Source: Cephalotus follicularis
Lineage: Eukaryota > Streptophyta > Magnoliopsida > Oxalidales > Cephalotaceae
DNA: 64,000 nucleotides
Assembly (NCBI GenBank): GCA_001972305.1
Contig: BDDD01000263.1
Span: 320,102 to 384,101, forward strand
Reading direction: 5' to 3'
Below, piece after piece: positions 32,677 to 44,168 of this stretch. Made by a program: the position numbers and the translations under genes. The notes beneath the pieces are model-generated. The model ran no database searches, was not told the DNA's origin, and worked only from the letters and a program-made list of their open reading frames with translations. Positions within the stretch are counted from its first letter, which is position 1. Each line of letters starts with the position of its first letter.

Positions 32677-33700
32677 GCACCAACCATTGAACCTCCAGCA
32701 ATCTTTCTGTTGGTGGCCTGTACGACCACAATAATAGCAACCTCCGTATCTAGCATTACTCCCCTGGCTGGGAGTACCCTGTGAAGCTGTCTGCTGAGAC
32801 TTGTTCTTAGACGACTTCGTCGGAGAACCACCATCTTGCCATTTCGACGATGCCGGTCGAGACTGTGTTTATTTTGCTGTGCGCGAGCTCTCTCAGCCCG
32901 GTCTTCACTGGATATTGTCTCCAACAGTCTTGCTTTTTGAGCAACCTCTACAAAAGTCCCCGGATCCATAGCTCTAATACTTGATTGAAGATCCGGTCAC
33001 AGACCTCTCAGGAATCTCCGTATCTTCTTCACTTCATCAGCTACCAGATAAGGTGAATGTCTGGCCAGCTCCATGAACCTTGATTGATACTTAGCCACAG
33101 TCATCTCTCCCTGTTGTAACTCCAAGAGCTCCGTCTCTCGTCGCTCTTGTTCAATACGCGGAACATAAGTCTCCAAGAACTCCGTCTGGAATTTGTCCCA
33201 AGTGTTGTCCAGTCTCTGTGATTCCCATTTTGCCTTGACCATCTCCCACCAATGAGTGGCCTCACCCCATAGGCGGTATACAGCAAACTTCAGCTTTTGA
33301 GTGTCAGTACAGTCCATTACTTCAAAGATTTTCTCCAAGACCTGCAGCCATCTCTCAACAACAGTAGCATCAAGTTCCCCCCAGAAACTGGGTGGATTCA
33401 GCCTCATGAACTTTTCGATGACCCTCCCAAACTGGCTATTATCCTATCCTGGGCAATGGTCGGGAGCTCTATGTTGCGGCCGAGCTAGCGCGTAGTACTG
33501 GCGCATCTCCTCCGCATTAGCCCTATTAAATGCCATCGGTTGTTGAAAATAGTCCGCAATTCGGGCCATCAGATCTCTGTCATCTTGGGGGACATTCATT
33601 CCTTGCGGAACGTTCGCTTCCTCAGGGGCATTAGCTCCACAGCTCTAGCCCTAGCACGTGTTCTCCTTCGGTCCATTGGTTCCTATAAGAAGGATGACGG
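32673..33700 (-). pseudogene. Family B gag, left copy
   Basis: Capsid-type gag: MRLNPPSFWGELDATVVERW, LEKIFEVMDCTDTQKLKF, VYRLWGEATHWWEMVKAKWE and EFLETYVPRIEQERRETELL, then RFLRGLRPDLQS-like sequence. This is the Retrotrans_gag pattern of chromoviruses. The right copy is at 48049-48944. An N-terminal part lies at about 33480-33680. Confidence 0.85.
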
Positions 33701-33772
33701 TTAGTCACGACTTTAGGAAAACAATTCATTAATTTCCAAGGAAAGTATCCTAGCTAAGCATATATGGAATAT

Positions 33773-33784
33773 GCTTTGATACCA
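33773..33784 (-). other. Primer binding site, family B left copy
   Basis: The minus strand reads TGGTATCAAAGC, close to the initiator methionine tRNA form, four bases inside the middle LTR. It shows that the middle LTR serves as 5' LTR for the left internal copy. Confidence 0.8.
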
Positions 33785-35112
33785 CTCCGGTCACAGCCCG
33801 TTTCGAGAAGACCACATTAAAACGGTAAAGGCAATTAACATATAAATTCAGCTCATGTAAAAACCATAAAATTTAAACTTTTAAACAAGGTATCAATTGC
33901 GGAAGCATAAGATTCATAAGTTGAAAAACTCGTAACGTGCATCCCATACTGCACGCTACCCAAAACAAATCTGTCATTGTTAATAGCCCTCAAAACAGAG
34001 CGTGATCTTAGTACGATATTAAGTCCCATCATTAAACAAAACCATAAGTACGGTACATTAGATAAATATCAGTACAGTATTCCAGTATCCTTAAGACGAA
34101 ACCAGCTTATTACAAAACAGGAGAATAAGTAAAACAAAGAACAAAACAACATAGCAACTTGTTCTTCGTCCATGCCAGTCCAACCAGTCCACTGCATCAA
34201 TCTGTAAAGTAGGGGGTTAGCCTTTGTCCTGACTCTGCTAAGTCATAAAAGCAGCTCGGGATCAATATTAAATGCATGTCATGTAATGTATGCATAAATG
34301 ATGCAGTGCAGTAGAAAACCAGTTTATAGAAATATATATATCTTAGTAGTACAGTAAAAATATCAGTGGATACATATATAGGAAAATATATGTATGCAAG
34401 ATCAGTACAGTTGTAACCCAGCTAGGGCTACATCAACAGGCACAGTAATGTCCGAGAAGGACCAACAGGCAGTACAGTATGTCCACAAGGGACCACAACA
34501 GGCAGGCAGTATGTGTAACACGGCCAACTCCTAGCCCCACGTTACACTCCCACTTCGGTCCCTACTCCAGGACACAAAGCGAGGCAACATTACAGTACAG
34601 TGAGTCACACAACCAACTCCTGGCCCCTAGGTCAACCCTACCACTAGCCGGCGCTGGCAATCTCTGCCATGCAACCAGTGGCTCAAGCACAACCACAATA
34701 AATTCACAGAGCAAGCAGTGAATCAAAATAGTAAACAGGGCAATAACAGTACAGTATTGATCGTTTAGATTGACAACAGGCAATTCATTTTCAAATATTT
34801 CTGAAAGTAATAAATATTTGAAATATGTATTTTCAGTAGTAGAAATACTTTTGAACAATTCAGTAGTGTAAATCGCTTTCCAGTTCGTTCTAAAATACGT
34901 TATTAATCAATACATATTTTCATACACAAAATAGCGCATTCCGAGTTCACAAATGCATTTCTAAATATCATAACTTTAGAAATCATAAGCGATTTACAAA
35001 CAGTAACAAAACAGGCAGTAAACAGTGTATATGCAATGCATACAAAGGCACCCTAACAGGAATCGGGATTGTTTCGCATCGTTAAAAAAGGAAACCTCCA
35101 AACAGTACCAAA

Positions 35113-35445
35113 AGTCATCGATGTCTATTAAAAGGCGTCGATGTCTTTGTCCATCAACGTCGATGTACAAGTCCTTAGTGTCAGCGCATTCTACTGTATA
35201 AAGACGTCGATGTCCATTTATACGCATCAACGCTCAAGGTCTGGAACCTTTAAACGTCAGCGTATTGCTTACGGCATCGACGGGTTAAGGTAGGAACCTT
35301 AGGCATCAGCGTGTAATACGTGAAAACCCAAGCAGATAGCCTAAGGCGTCGATGTCTTCCTAGAGACGTCGATATGTTTCACATCAGCAACCAAGCAATA
35401 ACCCAAAGACGTCGATGTTATTAAAAGGCGTCGACGTTTATCGAG
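35113..35445. repeat. GACGTCGATGTCTTT-type array, downstream position, family B middle LTR
   Basis: About ten motifs (AAGGCGTCGATGTCTTT, AAGACGTCGATGTCC, GGCGTCGACGTTT and decayed forms). The B' LTR has a CAGTCGACTG-type array at the corresponding place. Confidence 0.85.
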
Positions 35446-36178
35446 TAGCAGTCGTCTTCTTCCTCAGACAATAGCCATTTCAAACCATATACATGCAAAA
35501 CAACATGTAATCAAGGCAGGGAACCAACATGCAGATACATATTATATATCTAGCATAACATGGCATTAATCCAGTGAGCAAAATCAATTCAGTATTCATG
35601 CAATTTATACACCAAAACCATAGTCCATGCATGAACATTAATCTCAAGATTACAGTTATGGCTTCCCCTACCTTTTGTTCCAAGTTAGGAACTCGAAAGT
35701 CCACCTCTTTGCGTTCCAAACTGGTCACAGCAGCCCCTCCAGGTCCGTCCCGTTGCCGCAAGCCACCAGCTCCAAGCTCCAAGCTCCAACCAAGTTTAAC
35801 AATGGTGGAAACGTTTATCTCTCCTCACTGTTTCTTCTATGTTTTCCCTTTCTCTTGTTTTTCTCTTCGTTCATTCTGGGCAGAGAAGGGAGTTTTATTT
35901 TGGTTGAAGTTTGTTTCCTTCTGCACCAACACCAGAATCCCCTCTTTCTTCACACCTTCTCCACACCTGGTTGCATGATGCACCAGGTGTCTCCCCTTTG
36001 CCCCCAAGGCCATTGCATGCTCTCACATGCCTTCCCACTTCTGCCATTTCAGTCCTAGCAGTGCAGGGCACCATAATGCATGCTCAACATGTCCCAATCT
36101 GCATGTTAAAATGCCTAGATAGTGCCCCCTTGCACGTTATTTTGTCAGCAGAGTAACGTGCCTGACATTCGATGTTTA

Positions 36179-36330
36179 CGCGTCGACGTGTTCTTCAAAG
36201 ACGTTGACGTCTTTCCCTTCTTACATGAGGTCGTTGATGTCCTCGCCTACATCGACGTGCATGTGCATGCAGTTACGTGCGCCTCTCAGTCCCAAAAGAC
36301 ATTGATGCGTTCTGAAAGGCGTCGACGTGT
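36179..36330. repeat. GACGTCGACGTCTTT-type array, upstream position, family B middle LTR
   Basis: Five or six motifs (GCGTCGACGTG, AAAGACGTTGACGTCTTT, CATCGACGTGC, AGGCGTCGACGTG) 135-290 bases from the LTR start. Confidence 0.85.
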
Positions 36331-36493
36331 TTTCCCCAAAACAGCCCCATAAAATTAACATTATCAGAGTTTGGAAAACATCATCAAAGCCTTGGAAATC
36401 CATCACTTTATTAATTCCACAAATAAACACATTACATTGTGAAATTACAACATAGGAAAATCTTGGGTTTCGTCCTCAAAATTTAAAACAAAA

Positions 36494-38587
36494 CTAGAAC
36501 AAGTGCGGGTAACGCTCTCGGATGTCTTCCTCACGTTCCCAAGTTTCTTCATCAGGTCTGTGAAACTGCCACTGAACCTTCACCATGGAGATGGTTCGGT
36601 TCCTCAAAAACTGCGTCTTCCAATCTAGAATCCGTATAGGCAACTCCTCACAAGATAGGTCATCTCGTACCGGAACAGTATCATAATCCAGGACATGTGA
36701 CGGGTCCGGGATATATCTCCTCAGCATAGATACATGAAAGACGTCGTGCACGTTCAACAGTGCAGGGGTTAAGGCGAGATGGTACACTACCTCCCTAACT
36801 CTCTCCAAAATCTCAAAAGGACCAAGGTAGCGTGGTGCTAATTTGTCCTTTTTCCCAAACCTTTGAACGCCCTTCCATGGTGAGACCTTTAAGAACTCAT
36901 GATTGCCCACACTGAAGGTCAAAGGCCTCCTCTTGACACTGTTCGCATAGCTCTTCTGCCTGCTTTGAGCAGCAAGCAGCTTCTTTTTTATCATCCTGAT
37001 CTTTTCTGAAGTTTCCTCCACTAACTCAGTCCTGAGTAAAGGTCGCTCCCCGACCTCATCCCAACATACAGGAGATCTGCACTTCCTCCCATACAGTGCT
37101 TCAAACGGTGTCATGCCTATACTAGAATGATAGCTGTTATTATAAGAGAATTCTATCAAAGGAATGTGATCCTCCCATGTACCAGCAAAATCAATAATGC
37201 AATCCCGTAGCATATCCTCCAAGGTCTGGATGGTACGCTCAGACTGCCCATCAGTCTGAGGGTGGAAGGCAGTACTCAGGTTCAGCTTCGTCCCGAAAGC
37301 TGTCTGGAACCTCTTCCAAAAGTTGGAAGTGAAGATAGCATCTCTATCACATACGATGCTGACTGGAACACCGTGTAGCCTCACTATCTCCTTCACATAC
37401 AAACGAGCTAGCTTGCTCGCAGAATCCATAACGTGGGTAGGCAGAAAGTGCGCTGACTTGGTGAGTCTATCCACGATAACCCACATGGCGTTACGACGGT
37501 TCTGATTCAGAGGAAAACCCAAAACTAAATCCATCGTAACATGTTCCCACTTCCACTCTGGAATTGGGAAAGGCTGTAGTAAACCTGCCGGTCTTTGGTG
37601 CTCAGCCTTAACTGTCTGGCAAGTCAAACACCTTGCCACATACTCGGCAATCTCTCGTTTCATACCAGGCCACCAGTAATCCCTCTTCATGTGTTGGTAC
37701 ATTTTCGTGCTACCAGGGTGAATGCTGTACTGAGATCTATGAACCCCACGAAGTAACTCATTCTTCAACCCCGGTTCATTCGGAAGACACACACGTCCCC
37801 TAAATTTTAAGACACCATCGACATGTACCCGAAAATCAGACTCTAAATCCAAATTCTCTCGAATCTTTCGTAGTTCAGGATCATGTGCTTGAGCATTATT
37901 TATTTCGTCAAGCAAAACTGGCTGTGCACGCATACTAGCCATAAAGACTCCAGGTGACTGATTAAATGGAGACCACTCTTGGAAGTCATCTAACATCTTC
38001 CATTGCGACACCATCGCACTGGCAACCATAGCCTTGCGGCTCAAGGCATCAGCGACCACGTTCGCTTTCCCTGGCTGGTACTGAACACTGCAATCATAAT
38101 CATTAAATAATTCTACCCACCTGCGTTGCCTCATGTTCAGTGTGTCCTGAAGAAATAGGTACCTCAAGCTCTTATGATCGGTAAAGATCTCAAACTCTGC
38201 CCAATAAAGATAGTGCCTCCTCTTCTGAAGGGCAAAGATTATAGCTGCAAGTTCGAGGTCATGAGTCAGGTAGTTTTCTTCATACAGCTTTAGCTTCCTC
38301 GAGGCATATGCAATCACTATGCCTCGCTGCATCAATACACAGCCCAAACCCTTACCTGATGCATCACTGTAGACTGCAAAGCCCTCATTACCATCAGGTA
38401 TTGCCAAGACTGGAGCGGAAACTAACCGATCGTTCAGTTCACGGAAACTAGCTTCACAGTCTTCGTCCCAAACAAAAGGGGTCTTCTTCTGGGTCAGTCT
38501 AGTCAAGGGCTCGGCTATCCTCGAAAAGTTCTGGATAAACCTCCTGTAACACCCCGCCAATCCAAGGAAACTACGCACCTCCGTCAC
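36494..38587 (-). CDS. Family B RNase H, integrase and chromodomain (fossil, long open frame)
   Basis: An open frame of 697 codons, the longest in the window. It runs from the end of RT (FLGLAGCYRRFI) through RNase H ([33 protein letters not shown]), the integrase HHCC zinc finger (about residues 305-340), the integrase core ([46 protein letters not shown]), and a C-terminal chromodomain-like module (VKVQWQFHRPDEETWERE, ending YPHLF). The chromodomain type supports Tekay/Del. Preserved in frame while the rest of the element is broken. Confidence 0.9.
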   Translation of the reverse strand: MTEVRSFLGLAGCYRRFIQNFSRIAEPLTRLTQKKTPFVWDEDCEASFRELNDRLVSAPVLAIPDGNEGFAVYSDASGKGLGCVLMQRGIVIAYASRKLKLYEENYLTHDLELAAIIFALQKRRHYLYWAEFEIFTDHKSLRYLFLQDTLNMRQRRWVELFNDYDCSVQYQPGKANVVADALSRKAMVASAMVSQWKMLDDFQEWSPFNQSPGVFMASMRAQPVLLDEINNAQAHDPELRKIRENLDLESDFRVHVDGVLKFRGRVCLPNEPGLKNELLRGVHRSQYSIHPGSTKMYQHMKRDYWWPGMKREIAEYVARCLTCQTVKAEHQRPAGLLQPFPIPEWKWEHVTMDLVLGFPLNQNRRNAMWVIVDRLTKSAHFLPTHVMDSASKLARLYVKEIVRLHGVPVSIVCDRDAIFTSNFWKRFQTAFGTKLNLSTAFHPQTDGQSERTIQTLEDMLRDCIIDFAGTWEDHIPLIEFSYNNSYHSSIGMTPFEALYGRKCRSPVCWDEVGERPLLRTELVEETSEKIRMIKKKLLAAQSRQKSYANSVKRRPLTFSVGNHEFLKVSPWKGVQRFGKKDKLAPRYLGPFEILERVREVVYHLALTPALLNVHDVFHVSMLRRYIPDPSHVLDYDTVPVRDDLSCEELPIRILDWKTQFLRNRTISMVKVQWQFHRPDEETWEREEDIRERYPHLF

Positions 38588-38684
38588 GTTCTTCGGTTTT
38601 GTCTAGTCCCGCACCACTTCAGTCTTTGACGGATCCACCGTCAAGCCTTCCTCAGATACGATGTGACCGAGAAAGATCACATGT

Positions 38685-40243
38685 GTAACACCCAGAATTT
38701 TCATGTGTTGTAATTTCACAATATAAGTGTACTTTTGAATTGTGGAGTTAATAAAAGATGAGTTTTCCAGATTTGATGATGAATTTCCCTGTTAGTATCT
38801 TGATTCTAAATCAGTTAATGTACTTAGAAGTGTGTTACCTTGTGGGTACACCAAGTACAGTCGACTGGTACATTTGACCAACTGGCTGGGTGGCTGTGTT
38901 TTAGAACAGTCGACTAGGGGGATGAACCAGTCGACTGGCCAGCTGTCGAGCCACGTGGTAACGATCTGCCAAGTGAGCAGCCGGCTGTGGGGTATGGACA
39001 GACGACTGGATCGTGCTCTCTTTTATTGCATGTGACGGAAATCACATGCTACAGCTGACAGATGGAAGTGGGTGCCATCTGTGTTTCATGCAGCGAAAGG
39101 GAAGGATGAAGAGGACACCTGTGTTTCATGCAAACCTCATGGGGGGGAGGAGTTTAGACCTGCGAGTGTGTGCATGCATGTGGAATAGAAAAGTGGCATT
39201 TAGTGCCATGTGAGGGGAGCTAAGGAAGAGAGGGAGAAAAACTCTCTGCATAAAATGTCTTCACTCATCTCCTTCATCCTGTTACTGAAAAGTCTAAGAA
39301 CCAAGGAGGATAGTAGAGGAAAACATAGAGAAAAGAGGGAAGGGAGTGTTTCTCCATTGTTGAAGCTTGGAGCTCGGGTTGGAGCTATTGGACTGTCCTT
39401 GGAGCTACTGGGCTTGGAGTTGGAACTTCTAGGAGCCAGGAGTTGGCTGGGTAACTCACTGTACTGTACTTGTTGTCTCGCTTGGTTGCCTGGAGGAGGG
39501 ACCGAAGTGAGAGTGTAGCGTGGGGCCAGGAGTTGGCAGCTTTACACATACTGCCTGCCTATTGTGGTCCTTTGTGGACGTACTCTACTGCCTATTGGTC
39601 CTTCTCGGACGTTTCTATGCCTGTTGTTGTAGCCCTGGCCGGGTTACTACTGTACTATTGTTGCATACATATATTTTCATATTTATATATGCCCCACTGA
39701 TATTTTACTGTACTGTTAAACATATATATTTTCATATATATATAACTGAGTTTTCTACTGCACTGCATCATCTATGCATTCATATCATGGCATGCTTTTA
39801 ATGTTAATCCTGAACTACTTTTACGACTTAGCAGAGTGAGGACAAAGGCTAACCCCCCTACTTTACAGATTGATGCGGCTGACCGGTGGGATAGCATGGA
39901 TGAAGAGTAAGTCTTAGCTTCTTGTTATTGGCTTTATGTTCCTTCACTTTGTAATAAACTGTTGTGTTAAGATTCTGATGTACTGTTCTATTAGTTTTGT
40001 TAAGACTGGGTTTTTCTTTAATGTACTGTGATCACGCTCCGTTTGTGGGCTTTTAACAATGACTTGTATTTGGGTAGCGTGCAGTATGGGATGCACGTTA
40101 CATGTTTTCAGCTTATGAATCTTATGCTTCCGCAACTGATATCTTGCTTAAAAGTTTAAATTTTATGGTAATTGCATAAGCTGAATTTATGTGTTAATTG
40201 CCTTTACCGCTTTAACGTCGTCATCTCGAAACGGGGTGTGACA
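38685..40243 (+). repeat. B' 5' LTR
   Basis: TGTAACACCCAG to GGGTGTGACA. It matches both ends of the 3' LTR but is about 1.2 kb shorter; the downstream palindrome array is not present in it. The upstream CAGTCGACTG array lies at 38858-39008. Confidence 0.9.
38858..39008. repeat. CAGTCGACTG array, upstream position, B' 5' LTR
   Basis: Five or six motifs (CAGTCGACTGG, CAACTGGCTG, CAGTCGACTAG, CAGTCGACTGG, CAGCCGGCTG) 173-325 bases into the LTR. The same array is at 44018-44168 in the 3' LTR. Confidence 0.9.
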
Positions 40244-40246
40244 ACA

Positions 40247-40258
40247 TGGTGTCAGGGC
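40247..40258 (+). other. B' primer binding site region
   Basis: TGGTGTCAGGGC, related to the initiator methionine tRNA PBS seen in families A and B, three bases inside the LTR end. Confidence 0.65.
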
Positions 40259-40316
40259 ATATTCCAAATATGCTCAACTTGGATAAGTTTCTCGGTAATT
40301 AATGTAACGTTTCCTG

Positions 40317-41177
40317 ATGATTCTTTATATCATTCCATATAGGAGACAAATGGAAGGAAGGGGAAGACATGTGAGGTCGCGAACCGTTGCGGATAACATT
40401 CCCCAAGAATTGAATGAAGGAAGAGATCCGGAGGACCGCATAAACGAATATTTCCAACAGCAGATGGGTGCTAGCACGATTCATCTGCAAGAGATGAAGT
40501 GGTCATACACGGATCGTATTGTTGTATATTTCCAGCAACAGATAACTGCTAATACAGCTCACTTAGAGGAAATGCGGCAGTTGTGTGTTCTAACTCAACA
40601 AGTTAAGCGGACTAGACCAGCTCCGTCAGAATGGCAAGATGGTGGCTCTTCAACCAAGTCATCAAAGAACAGTTCTCAGCAAACGACCGCTAAGGGAACT
40701 CCGAGTCAAGAAGGTAATATAAGGCCTAGGGCTTGCTTCTACTATGGTCGTGCTGGCCATCAAGTGAAAGACTGTTGGTTGAAGAATAAGTTATGCATGA
40801 GATGTGGGGCAACTGGTCATGTGATGAAGAAGTGTACAGGGGATCCATCTCAACAAACTGCTAACTGTGGAACTGCTGATCAGGGGAGGAATGCGAGAGC
40901 TGGAGGCTGCACACATTGTGGTCGTGCGGATCACCAGTTGAAGAATTGTTGGAAATGGAACGGATGGTGCTTGAGGTGCGGGGCACCTGGCCATTTGGTG
41001 AGAAATTGTCCAGAGAGACAATGGGCAGTACCTACTGGGCCTAGGAGTAATAGCGATGCCGCAGCTGGACCTTCGCAGCGCGGAGGCAAGGTCAAGGGCA
41101 TCATGAGAGGTACGATTTTCACTTTTACTTGCATCATACTTGACCATAATGTTGTTAACTGGTTGACCTTATTATAG
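40317..41177 (+). pseudogene. B' gag with four zinc knuckles
   Basis: An open stretch of 286 codons. The N-terminal part has two units with YFQQQ followed by an acidic helix. Most of the capsid domain is not recognisable. Four CCHC-type knuckles follow, near residues 140, 160, 198 and 218 (CMRCGATGHVMKKC, CTHCGRADHQLKNC, CLRCGAPGHLVRNC and a related first one). Family B at 32600-32760 shows one such pair, so B' seems to have a duplicated pair. Confidence 0.8.
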
Positions 41178-41386
41178 CCGTGGTTAAGTGAATACTAAGT
41201 TGGACCTTTGGGACTACCTAACGAGTAACAGAATGGTGGTTCTCAGTACTATATTGATGAACGGTTATGCACATGTGTAGGCTAGTACGAGACCACAAGC
41301 ATGCTTAGTAAACTTCTAGAACCCGGATAACGTAACCAAAGAATATGAAATGTATCGCTTGGATGATGATTCATATTGAATGACTC

Positions 41387-43344
41387 ATGGTAATGAGTCA
41401 AGGAGTTTTGCATGGAGTTACACGGCATGAACAAGAGGAATGGTGTGTTCCAGCCATACCTGGATCTGTTGTTGTAGTTTTTATTGATGGCGTACTGGTA
41501 TACTCGAGGAGTGAGGCAGAGCACACTCATCATCTGAGGATAGTATTGCAAGTTCTCAGAGAACATCGGTTGTACGCCAAGTTTGGCAAGTGTGAGTTCT
41601 GGCTTGATCATGTGATCTTTCTCGGTCACATCGTATCTGGAGAAGGTTTGACGGTGGATCCGTCAAAGACTAAAGTAGTGCGGAACTGGCCACAACCGAA
41701 GAACATGACTGAGGTGCGCAGTTTTCTTGGATTGGCAGGGTATTACCGGAGGTTTATCCAAAACCTTTCAAGGATAGCCAAGCCCTTGACTAGACTCACC
41801 CAGAAAAGGACCTTATTTATCTCGGACGAAGACTGTGAAGCTAGTTTTCGTGAACTGAAGGATCGGTTGGTTTCCGCTCCTGTCTTGGCATTACCTGATG
41901 GTAATGAGGGCTTTGCAGTCTACAGTGATGCATCAGGTAAGGGTTTGGGCTGTGTGCTGATGTAGCGAGGAAGAGTAATCGCTTATGCTTCCAGGAAGCT
42001 GAAGTAGTATGAAGAAAACTACCTGGCTCATGATCTTGAACTGGCAGCTATTATCTTCGCTCTTCAGAAATGGAGGCACTATTTGTATGGGGCGTAGTTG
42101 AGATCTTTATAGATCATAAGAGCTTGAGGTACCTGTTTTGTCAGGACACACTGAACATGAGGCAACGCATGTGGGTAGAATTCTTTAATGATTATGATTG
42201 CAGTGTTCAGTACCACCCCGGGGAAAGCGAATGTGGTCGCTGACGCCTTGAGCCGCAAGGCTATGTTTGCTAGTACGATGGTGTCGCAATGGAAAATGTT
42301 GGAAGACTTCCAAGAGTGGTCTCCATTTAATCAGTCGCCCCGGAGTCTTTATGGATAGTATGAGTGCACAGCCAGTTTTTCTTGATGAAATAAAGAACGC
42401 TCAAGCACATGATCCTGAATTGCGAAAGATTCGAGAGAATCTGGATTCCGAGTCTGATTTTCGGGTACATGCCGATGGTGTTTTAAGATTTCAGGGACGT
42501 GTGTGTCTTCCGAATGAACCAGGGTCGAAGAATGAGTTACTTCGTGGGGCTCATGGATCTCAGTACAGTATCTACCCTGGTAGTACAAAATGTACCAAGA
42601 CATGAAGAGGTATTACTGGTGGCTTGGCATGAAATGAGAAATCGTCGAGTATGTGGCAAGGTGTTTGACTTGCCAGACAGTCAAGGCCGAGCACCAGAGA
42701 CCGGCAGGTTTGCTACAACCTTTACCAATTCCAGAGTTGAAGTGGGACATGTTACGATGGATTTTGTTTCGGGTTTTCCTCTGACTCGGAACCGTCACAA
42801 CGCCGTGTGGGTTATCGTGGATAGACTCACCAAATCAGCTCACTTTCTGCCTACACACGTTACTGATTCTGCGAGCAAGCTGGCTCGTTTGTATGTGAAG
42901 GAGATAGTGAGGCTACATGGTGTTCCAGTCAGCATCATATGTGATAGAGATACCATCTTCACTTCTAACTTTTGGAAGAGATTTTAGGAAGCTTTCGGGA
43001 CGAAGCTAATACTGAGTACTGCCTTCCACCCTCAGACAGATGGCCAGTCTGAGCGTACCATCCAGACCCTGGAGGATATGCTGCGGGCTTGCATTATTGA
43101 TTTTGCTGGTACATGGGAGGATCACATTCCTTTGATAGAGTTCTCTTATAATAACAGCTATCATTCCAGTATCGGCATGGCACCGTTTAAAGCACTGTAC
43201 GGGAGGAAGTGCAGATCTCTTGTGTGTTGGGATGAGGTCGGTGAGCGAGCTTTACTCGGGACTGAGTTGGTGGAGGAAACTTCAGAAAAGATCAAGGTGA
43301 TTAGGGAGAAGCTGCTTGCTGCACAGAGTCATCAGAAGAGCTAG
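41387..43344 (+). pseudogene. B' reverse transcriptase end, RNase H and integrase
   Basis: Contains the RT block [20 protein letters not shown] and [20 protein letters not shown], RNase H ([14 protein letters not shown]), and integrase core pieces ([47 protein letters not shown]). The order is normal for gypsy elements. Protease and early RT are not seen. Several breaks. Confidence 0.85.
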
Positions 43345-43482
43345 ACGTACAGTGTGAAGAGAAGACCTCTGATCTTCAACGTGGATGATCACGTGTTTTT
43401 GAAGGTATCGCCTTGGAAGGGGGTACAATGGTTCGGGAAATAGGGCAAATTAGCTCCACGCTACATTGGTCCTTTTGAGATT

Positions 43483-43797
43483 TTGGAGAGAGTTGGGGAG
43501 GTAGCCTACCAGCTTGCCTTACCTCCTACACTGTCAAACGTGCACGATGTCTTTCATGAATCTATGCTGAGGAGATATATTCTGGACCCGTTACATGTCC
43601 TGGATTATAATACTATTCCGGTACAGGATGATCTCCCTTGTGAGGAAATGCCTGTGCGGATTCTAGATTGGAAAACACAGATTTTGAGGAACCGAACCAT
43701 CTCCGTGGTCAAGGTTCAATGGCAGTTCCACCGACCGGATGAAGCAACTTGGGAGCGTGAGGAGGATATCCGAGAACACTACCCGCACTTGTTCTAG
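43483..43797 (+). pseudogene. B' integrase C-terminal chromodomain
   Basis: An open stretch of 104 codons with VHDVFHESMLRRYILDP, the conserved region after the integrase core, then VVKVQWQFHRPDEATWERE and the end YPHLF. The aromatic and acidic pattern (VQW, ATWE) is that of chromodomains in Tekay/Del elements. The frame ends about 45 bases before the LTR. Confidence 0.85.
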
Positions 43798-43828
43798 TCT
43801 CGTTTTGAATTTCGAGGATGAAATTCTT

Positions 43829-43843
43829 GGAAGGAGGGGTGGA
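43829..43843 (+). other. B' polypurine tract
   Basis: GGAAGGAGGGGTGGA directly before TGTAACACC at 43844; defines the 3' LTR edge. Confidence 0.85.
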
Positions 43844-44017
43844 TGTAACACCTGGAATTTTCATGTGTTGTAATTTCACAGTATAAGTGTACTTTTGAAT
43901 TGTGGAGTTAATAAAAGATGGGTTTTCCGAATTTGATGATGAATTTCCCAGTTAGTATGTTGATTCTAAATCAGCTAATGTACTTAGAAGTGTGTTACCT
44001 TGTGGGTACACCAAGTA

Positions 44018-44168
44018 CAGTCGACTGGTATGTTTGACCAGCCGGTTGGGTGGCTGTGTTTTAGAACAGTCGACTGGTGGGATGAACCAGTCGATTGGCC
44101 AGCTGTCGAGCCACGTGGTAACGATCTGCCAGGCGAGCAGCCGGCTGTGGGGTGTGGATAGCTGACTG
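44018..44168. repeat. CAGTCGACTG array, upstream position, B' 3' LTR
   Basis: Copies include CAGTCGACTGG (twice), CCAGCCGGTTGG, CAGTCGATTGG, CAGCCGGCTG. Position and order match the 5' LTR array. Confidence 0.9.

Larger units (their letters stand above)
33789..36465 (-). repeat. Family B middle LTR
   Basis: About 2.68 kb, co-linear with 49057-51532. Palindrome arrays lie at 35113-35445 and 36179-36330. It has the complementary motif pair GTAGGGG (near 35665-35671) and CCCCTAC (near 34209-34215) on the minus strand. It separates two internal regions. Confidence 0.9.

Noticed and set aside
35574-36156. Frames of 80-134 codons recurring near 35.6-36.1 kb and 50.6-51.2 kb.
   Set aside because: Both are family B LTRs; the frames recur because the LTRs are copies and carry no known domain.
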